Shown in pieces: positions 8,167-15,410 of a DNA stretch of 64,000 bases; within the stretch, counting starts at the first letter, position 1; the number at the start of each line of letters is the position of its first letter. Both the position numbers and the translations under genes were made by a program. The DNA is from Miltoncostaea oceani (GTDB taxonomy: Bacteria; Actinomycetota; Thermoleophilia; Miltoncostaeales; Miltoncostaeaceae): positions 3,609,001 through 3,673,000 of the forward strand of contig NZ_CP064356.1 of assembly GCF_018141545.1 (NCBI RefSeq). The letters run 5' to 3'. The notes under the pieces were generated by a model, which was not told the DNA's origin, did not search any database, and was given only the letters and a program-made list of their open reading frames with translations.

Positions 8167-9171
8167 CTAGCGGGTGCGGGCGAGCTGACCGCAGGCGGCG
8201 GCCACGTCGGCCCCGCGCGAGCGGCGCACCGAGGCCTCGAGCCCCGCGTCGGCGAGGGAGCGCAGGAAGACCTCGCGGCGCGACTGGGACGACCCCCGGT
8301 AGGGGCCCTCCGTCGCGTTGTACTCGATCACGTTCACGTGGAAGCGCCCGTCGCGCAGCAGCCGCGCGAGGCGCTTGGCGTCGGCGGAGGAGTCGTTGAC
8401 GCCGTCGAGCAGGAGGTACTCGATGAAGACGCGCCGCCCCGTCTGGTCGCAGTACCGGGTGCAGGCCGCGAGCAGGTTGGCGATGGGGTAGCGGGCGTTG
8501 ATCGGCATCAGTTCCGAGCGCGTCGCGTCGTCGGCGGCGTGCAGGGAGACCGCGAGGCGGACGGGCAGCGGGTGCTCGGCGAGGCGGGCGATGCCCGGCA
8601 CCCAGCCGACGGTGGAGATGGCGATCCGCCGCGCCGACAGGTTGAGGCCCTCGGGGGCGTTGATCATCGCGGAGGCGTCGAGGACGGCGTCGAGGTTCTG
8701 CATCGGCTCGCCCATCCCCATGAACACGACGTTGGTGAGGCGCGCGCCCTGGGCGTCGGCCTCCGTCGCGGCGAGGACCGCCTGGTCCACGATCTCCGAG
8801 GCCGTCAGGTCGCGTCCGGCGCCCATCGCCCCGGTGGCGCAGAAGCGGCACCCGAGCGCGCAGCCGGCCTGGCTCGACACGCAGACGGTGCGGCGGCCCT
8901 CGGCGTGGGCGATCAGGACGGCCTCGACGACGGCGCCGTCCGCGGCGCGCAGCCCCCACTTCACGGTGCCGTCGCGCGACACCACCCGGGCGTCGGGCGT
9001 CAGCGCCCAGAAGGGCAGCACCGCGTCGAGCCGCTCGCGCAGGTCGCGGGGCAGGGTCGAGACCTCGGCCCACCCCCCGGCGCCGGCCCGCTGGGCCTCG
9101 AGGGCCTGACGGGCACGGTAGGCGGGCTGGCCCCATTGGGCCAGGATCGAGTGCAGCGCGGCGCGGTCCAC
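8167..9171 (-). CDS. rlmN: 23S rRNA (adenine2503-C2)/tRNA (adenine37-C2) methyltransferase RlmN
   Basis: A radical-SAM enzyme that methylates C2 of A2503 in 23S rRNA and A37 in some tRNAs; 334 aa. The 4Fe-4S cluster motif CALGCRFC (C-x3-C-x2-C) is present, with the N-terminal RlmN helical domain (QALEAQRAGAGGWAEVSTLP) and FMGMGEPMQNLDAV. The C-terminal ACGQLA carries the second catalytic Cys. The GTG at 9171 is exactly 6 bases after a minus-strand TACCCT box, so the mRNA is probably leaderless. It diverges from the MhqO-like gene. Confidence 0.95.
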   Translation of the reverse strand: MDRAALHSILAQWGQPAYRARQALEAQRAGAGGWAEVSTLPRDLRERLDAVLPFWALTPDARVVSRDGTVKWGLRAADGAVVEAVLIAHAEGRRTVCVSSQAGCALGCRFCATGAMGAGRDLTASEIVDQAVLAATEADAQGARLTNVVFMGMGEPMQNLDAVLDASAMINAPEGLNLSARRIAISTVGWVPGIARLAEHPLPVRLAVSLHAADDATRSELMPINARYPIANLLAACTRYCDQTGRRVFIEYLLLDGVNDSSADAKRLARLLRDGRFHVNVIEYNATEGPYRGSSQSRREVFLRSLADAGLEASVRRSRGADVAAACGQLARTR

Positions 9172-9177
9172 CGGCCG

Positions 9178-9183
9178 AGGGTA
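9178..9183 (-). promoter_or_regulatory. Leaderless-type -10 box (TACCCT) of rlmN
   Basis: On the minus strand TACCCT is followed by CGGCCG and then the GTG start. The TACACT-CGGCCG-GTG before the MFS gene at 12387 is almost identical. Confidence 0.5.
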
Positions 9184-9241
9184 GCGGAACGGCGGGGCCG
9201 GGCCCGTGCGGGGCGCCGGGGCCGTGTGGCGGGACGCGCCC

Positions 9242-9273
9242 GCCGATGTCGTTGCGCGTGCAAGCACATCGGC
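9242..9273 (+). promoter_or_regulatory. 32-bp palindromic operator in front of the mhqO/mhqD-like operon
   Basis: A perfect interrupted palindrome: GCCGATGT (9242-9249), 2 bases, TTGC (9252-9255), 4 bases, GCAA (9260-9263), 2 bases, ACATCGGC (9266-9273). The TTGC-N4-GCAA core resembles sites of MarR-family repressors (inference from general knowledge of such sites). It overlaps the predicted -35 box, so binding should block transcription. No regulator gene is adjacent. Confidence 0.65.
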
Positions 9274-9280
9274 GTATGGT
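9252..9280 (+). promoter_or_regulatory. Sigma-70-like promoter of the mhqO/mhqD-like operon
   Basis: TTGCGC (9252-9257), a 17-base spacer and TATGGT (9275-9280). The -35 lies inside the palindrome. A second, weaker dyad GTTG-N6-CAAC lies just downstream, near the expected transcript start. Confidence 0.5.
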
Positions 9281-9309
9281 TGAGCGCGCAACGGAAATCG
9301 GGAGGGGTC

Positions 9310-10239
9310 ATGCAGCTCGAGGGGATCCACCACATCAGCGCCATCACCGGCGACGCGCCCGGCAACCTCGACTTCTACACGCGGGTGCTCGGCATGCGGC
9401 TCGCCGCGAAGACGGTCAACCAGGACGACCCCACCGTCTACCACCTGTTCTACGCCGACGAGGGCGGCCGGCCGGGCGCCGAGCTGACCTTCTTCGAGTA
9501 CCGGGGGGCGCCGCGGGGCCGCGCCGGGTCGGGGATGGTGCACCGCATCGTCTCGCGCGTCGACTCGGAGGCGTCGCTCGACTTCTGGCAGACCCGCCTC
9601 GGCGACGCCGGCGTCACCACCGACCGCGACGACGACGGCCTGCGGTTCGCCGACCCCGAGGGCCTCGGGCACGAGCTCGTCGTGAGCGACGCGAACCCGC
9701 CCCTGAAGGCGGTCCACCCCGAGATCCCCGCCGAGCACGCCATCGGCGGCTTCGTCGCGGTCCGCGCGTACGCGCGGCGCCCGCAGGAGAGCGGCGCCCT
9801 GCTGGAGGGCGTGCTCGGCGCGACGGCCCTCGGCGACGGCGCCTACGAGCTGCGCGGCGCGCGCCGCGGCGGGCTCATCACGCTCGACGCGCCGCCGGCC
9901 GAGCGCCCCCTGAACGGCGCCGGCACCGTCCACCACGTCGCGTGGGGCACGACGGTGGCGGAGCACCCCGCGTGGCAGGGGCACCTGCGCGCGGCGGGCG
10001 TCGCCGCGACCCAGGTGATCGACCGCTACTACTTCCACTCCATCTACTTCCGCGAGCCGAGCGGGGTGCTCTACGAGATCGCCGACGACGGGCCGGGCTT
10101 CACCCGCGACCTGCCGCTCGAGGAGCTCGGCACCCGCGTGATCCTGCCGGCGTGGCTCGAGCCGCACCGCGAGCAGGTGGTCGCGGGCCTCACCCCGCTG
10201 CCCGACCCGCGGGCGGACTGGTCCGAGGTGCCGGCATGA
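9310..10239 (+). CDS. VOC-family ring-cleaving dioxygenase, MhqO-like
   Basis: A 309-aa glyoxalase-fold metalloenzyme related to B. subtilis MhqO/MhqE and LinE, expected to open hydroquinone or catechol-type rings using Fe(II). Two VOC modules are visible: IHHISAITGDAPGNLDFYTR at residue 6, and GTVHHVAWGTTVAEHPAWQ in the second half. Metal-ligand candidates are the His of IHHI and VHHVA and the Glu of SGVLYEIADDGPGF. The ATG at 9310 has a strong GGAGGGG 3 bases upstream. It is coupled to the next gene by an ATGA overlap. That partner, an MhqD-like hydrolase, supports a quinone/electrophile-stress role. Confidence 0.88.
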   Translation: MQLEGIHHISAITGDAPGNLDFYTRVLGMRLAAKTVNQDDPTVYHLFYADEGGRPGAELTFFEYRGAPRGRAGSGMVHRIVSRVDSEASLDFWQTRLGDAGVTTDRDDDGLRFADPEGLGHELVVSDANPPLKAVHPEIPAEHAIGGFVAVRAYARRPQESGALLEGVLGATALGDGAYELRGARRGGLITLDAPPAERPLNGAGTVHHVAWGTTVAEHPAWQGHLRAAGVAATQVIDRYYFHSIYFREPSGVLYEIADDGPGFTRDLPLEELGTRVILPAWLEPHREQVVAGLTPLPDPRADWSEVPA

Positions 10240-10874
10240 CCGGCGTCCCGGAGGTCGCGGGCTGGGAGTACGCCGTCGAGCCGGGCGGCGCCGGCCCCGT
10301 GCTGCTGATGCTGCACGGCACCGGGGGCGACGAGCGGGACATGATCGGCCTCGGCCGGGCCCTGGCCCCGGGGGCGACGCTCGTCGCCCCCCGCGGCCGG
10401 GTGTCCGAGCACGGGATGGCGCGCTTCTTCAGCCGCACCCCCGCCGACCCGTTCGCGTTCCCCGACCTCGACGAGCGCATCGACGACCTCGCCGGGTTCG
10501 TCCGCGCCGCCCTCGCGGCGAACGGCCTGGAGGGGCGTCCCGTGTTCGCCGTCGGCTACTCGAACGGCGCGAACGCCGCGGTCGCCCTGATGCTGCGGCA
10601 CCCGGGCCTCCTCGACGGCGGCGTGCTGCTGCGGCCGATGCTCCCCGCGCCGCCCCCGCCGGACCTCGACCTCGCCGGCACCGCGGTGCTGGTGGCGGGA
10701 GGACGGCAGGACGGGATGATCCCGGCCGACCGGGTGCAGGGCCTCCTCGACGTCCTCCGCGCCGCGGGCGCCGAGGTGCGCGAGCACTGGGAGGAGGGCG
10801 GCCACGGCCTCACCCAGGACGACCTGGGGGCCGCGGCGACCTGGCTGGCGGAGCGCGGGGCGGGCGCCCGGTAG
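10236..10874 (+). CDS. Alpha/beta-hydrolase (phospholipase/carboxylesterase family), MhqD-like
   Basis: A 212-aa serine hydrolase of the carboxylesterase/phospholipase family that includes B. subtilis MhqD. The oxyanion strand LLMLHGTGGDERD, the nucleophile elbow GYSNGAN (Ser, with the SNGAN variant typical of MhqD), the Asp of GGRQDGMIP and the His of GGHGLTQDD form a full triad. The ATG overlaps the dioxygenase stop (ATGA). In Bacillus the MhqO/MhqD pair answers methylhydroquinone; the same adjacency and order are seen here. The substrate is inferred, not shown. Confidence 0.88.
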   Translation: MTGVPEVAGWEYAVEPGGAGPVLLMLHGTGGDERDMIGLGRALAPGATLVAPRGRVSEHGMARFFSRTPADPFAFPDLDERIDDLAGFVRAALAANGLEGRPVFAVGYSNGANAAVALMLRHPGLLDGGVLLRPMLPAPPPPDLDLAGTAVLVAGGRQDGMIPADRVQGLLDVLRAAGAEVREHWEEGGHGLTQDDLGAAATWLAERGAGAR

Positions 10875-10875
10875 G

Positions 10876-12387
10876 TCACCGCGCCAGGGGCGCGTCGATG
10901 GCGGTGTCGGCGGCGGGCGCCGCGGTGCGCGGCGCCCCCGCGTCGAGGCGGGGCATGCGCGACGCGGCGAGCGCGGCGAGGACGAGGAAGGCGGCGGCGA
11001 GGAGGAGCGCCGACCGGAAGCCCCCGGCCACCAGGTCGCGCCCCGCGGGCGCGACCCGGCCGAGGGCCCGGTCGAGGCCGGGCGTGAGGTTGGCGTGCAG
11101 CACCGCGCCGAGCAGCGCCGCCCCCAGCGCCCCGCCGGTGTAGCGGCTGATGTTCGGCAGCGCCGACGCCACCCCGAGCCGGGTGGCCGGGACGTCGTGG
11201 ATCGCGGTCATCGTGATCGGGGACGTCGAGACGGCGAGGCCCACCCCGAAGAGGACGATGCCGGGCAGCAGCAGGGCGTAGTGCTGGGCGCCCGCCGTCG
11301 CCGCCATCGCGACGGCGCCGGCGGCGGAGACGACGAATCCGGCGGTGGCGAGGCGCTCCGACCCGAACCGGGCGATCGAGCGACCCGCGAGCGGCGCGAC
11401 GAGCATGAAGCAGGCGGCGATCGGGGTGATGCCGATGGCGAGCTGCACGGCGGTGAAGCCGAGCACCGCCGTGAGGTAGAACGGGAGCAGGATCAGCACC
11501 CCGAACAGGGCCGCCGACGAGGCCATCGCCGCGAGGTTCGCCGTCGCGAGGGACCGGCGGCGCAGGAGGCGCAGGTCGATCATCGGGCTCGGCGCCCGCG
11601 ACTCCTGCCACGCGAACGCCGCGAGGGCCGCGACGCCGAGGGCGGCGGCGCCGAGCACCCGGGGCGATGTCCAGCCCCACGCCTCCCCGCGCGAGAGGGC
11701 GACGAGGAGCGCGAACAGCCCGAGGGCGGCGAGGGCGGCGCCCGGCAGGTCGAAGCGGCGGTCCGCGTCGCGGGGGCGGACCTCCACCAGCACGAGCGCG
11801 GCGCCCGCGAGGACGACGGCGCCCATCACCGGGCTGAACCAGAAGACGCTGCGCCAGCCGAGCGTCCCGACCAGCACGCCCGCGACGTTGAGCGACAGCA
11901 CCGGGGCGAGCCCAAGGACGCCCCCCATCACCCCGAGGGCGACGCCCCGCTCGCGGGGGCCGAAGAGCTCGGCGGCGTACGCGTAGGCCGTCGGGGCCAT
12001 CGCGCACGCCCCGACGGCCTGGAGGATCCGGAACGCGACGAGCGACGGCGCGCTCCAGGCGAGGGCGCAGAGCACCGACGCCCCGCTCAGCACGAGCACC
12101 CCGATGACGAACACGCGGCGGCGGCCGTAGAGGTCCCCCGCACGACCGGCGAGGGCGAGCAGCGTCGCCTGCGTCACGAGGAAGCCCGTCACGACCCACG
12201 AGATCGCGGGGACGTCGACGCCCAGGTCCTCGGCCATCGCGGGCAGGGCGATGTTGACGATGCTGACGTTGACGACCGAGAGCATCATCCCGCTCGCCAC
12301 CACCATCAGCGCCATCCAGCGCCAGCGCGGGTGCTCGAGCAGGCGGGCCCGGACCGCCACGACGCGGGCTGCGGCGCGGTCCCTCAC
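10876..12387 (-). CDS. MFS transporter, DHA2 (EmrB/QacA) drug-export family
   Basis: A 503-aa major facilitator with about 14 hydrophobic helices. Motif A appears as GRAGDLYGRRRVF after TM2, and the start MLSVVNVSIVNIALPAMAEDLG carries the D1-type motif of the DHA2 family. Such pumps expel cationic drugs, quinones or antibiotics by proton antiport. Its 3' end abuts the MhqD-like hydrolase on the opposite strand (1-base gap), so it is not in that operon, though a shared detoxification theme is possible. The GTG at 12387 follows a TACACT box by 6 bases. Confidence 0.93.
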   Translation of the reverse strand: MRDRAAARVVAVRARLLEHPRWRWMALMVVASGMMLSVVNVSIVNIALPAMAEDLGVDVPAISWVVTGFLVTQATLLALAGRAGDLYGRRRVFVIGVLVLSGASVLCALAWSAPSLVAFRILQAVGACAMAPTAYAYAAELFGPRERGVALGVMGGVLGLAPVLSLNVAGVLVGTLGWRSVFWFSPVMGAVVLAGAALVLVEVRPRDADRRFDLPGAALAALGLFALLVALSRGEAWGWTSPRVLGAAALGVAALAAFAWQESRAPSPMIDLRLLRRRSLATANLAAMASSAALFGVLILLPFYLTAVLGFTAVQLAIGITPIAACFMLVAPLAGRSIARFGSERLATAGFVVSAAGAVAMAATAGAQHYALLLPGIVLFGVGLAVSTSPITMTAIHDVPATRLGVASALPNISRYTGGALGAALLGAVLHANLTPGLDRALGRVAPAGRDLVAGGFRSALLLAAAFLVLAALAASRMPRLDAGAPRTAAPAADTAIDAPLAR

Positions 12388-12393
12388 CGGCCG

Positions 12394-12419
12394 AGTGTAG
12401 CCCCGGGGTCCGGTACCCT
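12394..12419. promoter_or_regulatory. Back-to-back leaderless-type promoters (MFS gene and 12426 gene)
   Basis: In 38 bases between two divergent GTG starts there are two -10 boxes: TACACT on the minus strand (12394-12399), 6 bases from the GTG at 12387, and TACCCT on the plus strand (12414-12419), 6 bases from the GTG at 12426. The -35 regions must interlock, so the two genes probably compete for polymerase. Confidence 0.5.
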
Positions 12420-12425
12420 GACCGT

Positions 12426-13010
12426 GTGGCGACGTCAGGCGAGAAGCTGTGGGGGTACGCCAACCTGGCGCGCCTGTGGTCGTGGACCCTGATCGCCGTG
12501 TCAGGGCTCCTGCTGCTGCTGTCCATCGCGATCCAGGCCGCCACGGACGAGGGCCTCGACCTGCGCTGGTGGGGCGCGGCGCTCGGCATCACCGGTCTGA
12601 CGGGTGTCATCAGCTACCCGCTGTTCCGGGTGTGGCTGCGCAAGACGGCGCTGCCGTCGGTGCGCCTGCCACAGGCCGTCAGGGCGTCCGGTCCCCGCCG
12701 CCTGGAGGCCTCGCCGCGCGACTGGCGCCGCTGGGCCGGCTTCACCGCCCTCATCCTGCTGGTCGGCGGCGCGGCGATGCTGGTGTTCCTGATCGGCGTC
12801 CTCGGCCGTGGCGGCACCGCGGAGGGCGTCGTCGTCGGCATGCTCGCCGCGTGGGGCGCGGCGACGCTCGAGGACGTCCGCCGCATCGTCGCCGCCGAAC
12901 GGGCGGAGGGGCGCCGCTACTACGCGGCGTGCACCCGGCCGACGGGTGTCGGCAACAAGCTGGTGTGGGTGCCGCGGCGCACCGCGGACACCCCCGTCAC
13001 CCCCGCCTAG
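12426..13010 (+). CDS. Membrane protein of unknown function
   Basis: A 194-aa protein with about four hydrophobic helices: SWTLIAVSGLLLLLSIAIQA, the segment around LGITGLTGVISYPLF, FTALILLVGGAAMLVFLIGV and a weaker AEGVVVGMLAAWGAA. A basic loop (RKTALPSVRLPQAVR) lies between the second and third, and there is a soluble C-terminal tail. No family was recognised. The GTG at 12426 follows TACCCT by 6 bases. Its stop overlaps the stop of the convergent zinc-ribbon gene by 4 bases. Confidence 0.75.
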   Translation: MATSGEKLWGYANLARLWSWTLIAVSGLLLLLSIAIQAATDEGLDLRWWGAALGITGLTGVISYPLFRVWLRKTALPSVRLPQAVRASGPRRLEASPRDWRRWAGFTALILLVGGAAMLVFLIGVLGRGGTAEGVVVGMLAAWGAATLEDVRRIVAAERAEGRRYYAACTRPTGVGNKLVWVPRRTADTPVTPA

Positions 13011-13216
13011 CGGGTCCCGTCGCGCTCCATGTCCGAGAAGAGGCGCTCGGGCCTGGCGGCGTAGATCTCGGCGAAGCCGCAGCGGACGCAGACCTCGGCC
13101 CGCAGGGCGCTCACCCGTCCGGAGGCCATCAGCGAGCGCCGGCGCTTGAGCGACACCACCCCCGAGACCACGCACGGCTCGACGGGACCGGAGCACTTCG
13201 GGCAGGTGTCGGACAC
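13007..13216 (-). CDS. Small zinc-ribbon protein
   Basis: A 69-aa protein with two Cys pairs, CPKC near residue 5 and CVRC near residue 43, spaced as in a zinc ribbon; the connecting strand region is RRSLMASGRVSALRAEV. The function is unknown; it may be a nucleic-acid or protein interaction module. The GTG at 13216 is 47 bases from, and divergent to, trxB. Short Cys-paired proteins of this kind are common near redox genes, but the neighbourhood alone does not prove a link. Confidence 0.65.
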   Translation of the reverse strand: MSDTCPKCSGPVEPCVVSGVVSLKRRRSLMASGRVSALRAEVCVRCGFAEIYAARPERLFSDMERDGTR

Positions 13217-13221
13217 GGTGC

Positions 13222-13227
13222 TAGGAT
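13222..13227 (+). promoter_or_regulatory. -10 box (TAGGAT) of the trxB operon
   Basis: TAGGAT lies 6 bases before an in-frame ATG (13234) and 36 bases before the GTG (13264) that carries a strong Shine-Dalgarno. Both a leaderless 13234 start and a 30-base leader feeding 13264 are possible from the same transcript start. Confidence 0.5.
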
Positions 13228-13263
13228 ACCCCCATGGGTATGGATGGCGGCGAGGAGGCGGGC

Positions 13264-14235
13264 GTGGACGTCCACGACATGATCATCATCGGCGGAGGCC
13301 CGGCCGGGTACACGGCCGCAATCTACGCCGCCCGGGCGAACCTGTCGCCCCTGGTGGCGGAGGGCTTCGGGGCCGGTGGTCAGCTCATGCTGACGACCGA
13401 CGTCGAGAACTTCCCGGGCTTCACCGACGGGATCCAGGGCCCCGAGCTGATGCACGCGATGCGCGGCCAGGCCGAGCGCTTCGGGGCGCGGCTCGTCGCC
13501 GCCGACGTGACGAAGGTGGACCTCTCGCGCCGGCCGTTCGCCGTCTGGATCGACGACGAGGAGCACCTCGCGCGGTCGATCGTGATCTCGACGGGCGCGT
13601 CCGCGCGCTGGCTCGACCTCCCGAGCGAGGGCCGGCTGCGCGGCTTCGGCGTCTCGACGTGCGCGACCTGCGACGGCTTCTTCTTCCGCGACAAGCCGAT
13701 GGTGGTGGTGGGCGGCGGCGACTCCGCGATGGAGGAGGCGTCGTTCCTGGCCCGCATGGCCTCGTCCGTGACGATCGTGCACCGGCGCGACGAGTTCCGC
13801 GCCTCGCGGATCATGGTGGACCGGGCCCTCTCCAACGAGAAGATCCACGTCCGCTACAACGCCGTCGTCGAGGAGGTCGTCGGCGACGACAAGGTCGAGG
13901 CGGTGCGGATCCGCGACCGCGTCACCGGCGAGGTCGAGGACATCCCGGCCGCCGCGATGTTCGTGGCGATCGGCCACGACCCCAACACCGGCCTCTTCGC
14001 CGGCCAGGTCGACCTCGACCCGTCCGGCTACGTCGTCACCGACGGCACCCGCACGAGCGTGGAGGGCGTCTTCGCCTGCGGCGACGTGCAGGACACCGAG
14101 TACAAGCAGGCGATCACCGCCGCCGGCAGCGGATGCATGGCGGCGATGGACGCCGAGCGGTGGCTCGAGGCCACCGCCCACGAGCAGACCAGCGACGCCC
14201 CGACCGGGGTGGTCGCATCAGGAAAGGACGCGTAG
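13264..14235 (+). CDS. trxB: Thioredoxin-disulfide reductase TrxB
   Basis: An FAD-dependent NADPH:thioredoxin reductase, about 323 aa. It has an FAD-binding GGGPAGYTAA, the redox-active CATC (Cys133/Cys136), an NADP-binding GGGDSAMEEA with HRRDEFRAS, and a C-terminal FAD motif GVFACGDVQD. The GTG at 13264 (DVHDMIIIGGG) is chosen because GAGGAGG lies 5 bases upstream and homologues start just before HD; an in-frame ATG at 13234 would add 10 residues and could be a leaderless start. The TAG stop is followed immediately by the trxA ATG. Confidence 0.95.
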   Translation: MDVHDMIIIGGGPAGYTAAIYAARANLSPLVAEGFGAGGQLMLTTDVENFPGFTDGIQGPELMHAMRGQAERFGARLVAADVTKVDLSRRPFAVWIDDEEHLARSIVISTGASARWLDLPSEGRLRGFGVSTCATCDGFFFRDKPMVVVGGGDSAMEEASFLARMASSVTIVHRRDEFRASRIMVDRALSNEKIHVRYNAVVEEVVGDDKVEAVRIRDRVTGEVEDIPAAAMFVAIGHDPNTGLFAGQVDLDPSGYVVTDGTRTSVEGVFACGDVQDTEYKQAITAAGSGCMAAMDAERWLEATAHEQTSDAPTGVVASGKDA

Positions 14236-14559
14236 ATGGCCGAGAACGTCGTGGAGATCACGCAGGACAACTTCCAGGGCACCGTCCTGGAGAACGAGAA
14301 GCCGGTCCTCGTCGACTTCTGGGCCGAGTGGTGCGGACCGTGCCGCACGATCGCCCCCGTCGTCGAGCAGATCGCCCAGGAGCGCGACGGCAGCCTCGTC
14401 GTCGGCAAGCTCGACGTCGACGCGCACAGCGCGATCGCCCAGCGTTACAACGTCCAGGGCATCCCGTTCATCGGGCTGTTCGAGAACGGCCAGCTCACCC
14501 GTCACGCCGTGGGCGCCATGCCGAAGGCGCAGCTCGAGCGCGCCCTCGGGCTGGAGTAG
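14236..14559 (+). CDS. trxA: Thioredoxin
   Basis: A classic 107-aa thioredoxin, substrate of TrxB, with the WCGPC active site (Cys33/Cys36) and the cis-Pro loop GIPFIGLF. The Ile-Pro-Phe version of the cis-Pro loop differs a little from the usual IPT. AGGAAAGG lies upstream of the ATG, which abuts the trxB stop, so both proteins come from one mRNA. Confidence 0.96.
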   Translation: MAENVVEITQDNFQGTVLENEKPVLVDFWAEWCGPCRTIAPVVEQIAQERDGSLVVGKLDVDAHSAIAQRYNVQGIPFIGLFENGQLTRHAVGAMPKAQLERALGLE

Positions 14560-14563
14560 CGCG

Positions 14564-14803
14564 ATGCCGAGCTACGACCTCGCGTGCGTGGAGTGCGAGC
14601 ACCCGTTCGAGGCGTTCCGGCAGGGGTTCCTGCGTGACGAGGACCGCGTCTGCCCGTCCTGCGGTGCGGCCGACGCCCGCCAGCTCTTCACCGGCTTCGT
14701 GACCGCGCGCCCCTCACGGGGCGACGGCGCGCCGTCGGTGGTGGGCTTCGGCGGCGGCGGCGGAGGGTGCTGCGGCGGGTCCTGCGGCTGCGGCGGAGGG
14801 TAG
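14564..14803 (+). CDS. FmdB-family zinc-ribbon protein
   Basis: A 79-aa protein of the FmdB/CxxC_CxxC_SSSS family. It starts MPSYDLACVECEHPFEAF, has a second pair VCPSCGA and ends in a Gly/Cys tail (GGCCGGSCGCGGG). Members are thought to be small zinc-binding regulators or chaperones, and the type member was named for a formamidase regulator. It lies 4 bases after trxA and 4 before the CsoR-like gene, so it is in the same operon. Confidence 0.85.
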   Translation: MPSYDLACVECEHPFEAFRQGFLRDEDRVCPSCGAADARQLFTGFVTARPSRGDGAPSVVGFGGGGGGCCGGSCGCGGG

Positions 14804-14807
14804 GGCC

Positions 14808-15092
14808 GTGGCGACCACATCGCCCCGCCCGTCGTCGTCCGACGGCCTGGTGCTGCGTCTGCGCCGCGCGGAGGGCCAGCTCCGGGGCGTGCAGCGGATG
14901 ATCGAGGAGGGGTCGGACGCGAAGCAGGTCCTGACCCAGCTGGCCGCCGTCAAGGCGGCCGTCGATCAGGTGGGGATCCACCTCATGTCGGAGCGCCTGC
15001 GGACGTGCGTCGCGAACGGCGACGAGGACTGCGCCGAGGCGTTCGAGGATGCGATGGCGACGCTGCTGCGGTTCGCGTCGCTCGGGCGCTGA
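14808..15092 (+). CDS. CsoR/RcnR (DUF156)-family regulator lacking the usual metal ligands
   Basis: A 94-aa all-helical repressor-fold protein. The DUF156 core is clear (RLRRAEGQLRGVQRMIEEG and VLTQLAAVKAAVDQVG). In copper-sensing CsoR three ligands form a Cys-His-Cys set. Here the first Cys position is Ala38 and the His position is Arg63; only Cys67 remains, with His58 and a second Cys (about 75) nearby. It therefore should not sense Cu(I) in the usual way. Sensing of another metal, of a thiol or of an electrophile is possible. It is the last gene of the trxB-trxA-FmdB operon; GTG start. Confidence 0.85.
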   Translation: MATTSPRPSSSDGLVLRLRRAEGQLRGVQRMIEEGSDAKQVLTQLAAVKAAVDQVGIHLMSERLRTCVANGDEDCAEAFEDAMATLLRFASLGR

Positions 15093-15315
15093 CGGGACCC
15101 ACCGGGACCACCGGAGCGGGTCGGGGGGTCGTGCCGCGCTGGTTCGCGGCCGGCCTCAGCCGGGCGCCGTCGCGGCTGCCCATGACGAGGGCCCCTGCCG
15201 CCACGCACCGGATGCCGCGGGCGCCCCGTGGGGCGTGGACCGTCGCCATCTCGCGCGTCACCTCCACCGAGCCGCGCGCCGCCAGCCGGTAGGAGTTGGT
15301 CAGGCCGGGAGCCAT
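14983..15315 (-). CDS. Possible small protein, overlapping the CsoR-like gene antisense
   Basis: A 110-codon frame beginning MAPGLTNSYRLAARGSVEVT. Its first 55-60 codons have the strongly GC-biased third positions seen in real genes of this window, and a TAGGCT box lies 9 bases before the ATG. The last third runs antisense through the CsoR-like gene and looks like random Arg/Pro-rich shadow sequence. No family was recognised. It could be a real gene whose C-terminus overlaps, or a chance frame. Confidence 0.3.
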   Translation of the reverse strand: MAPGLTNSYRLAARGSVEVTREMATVHAPRGARGIRCVAAGALVMGSRDGARLRPAANQRGTTPRPAPVVPVGPVSARATRTAAASPSHPRTPRRSPRRRSRRTSAGAPT

Positions 15316-15410
15316 CGCGCTCCCAGCCTAACCGCAGCGGGCCCGGGGCGTCCACGTCGCGCGTGCGACGACCCCGGGCCGGTGCCGGCCCGTCCGGATG
15401 GAGGGCCCCA
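15093..15410. other. Interval between the CsoR-like gene and the receiver-like gene
   Basis: 318 bases without a firm gene. They hold the 5' part of the possible minus-strand ORF (start 15315), its TAGGCT box (minus strand, 15325-15330), and GC-rich repeats such as CCCGGGGC/CCCCGGGCC around 15340-15380 that could pair. No recognised RNA gene or terminator was seen. Confidence 0.3.
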
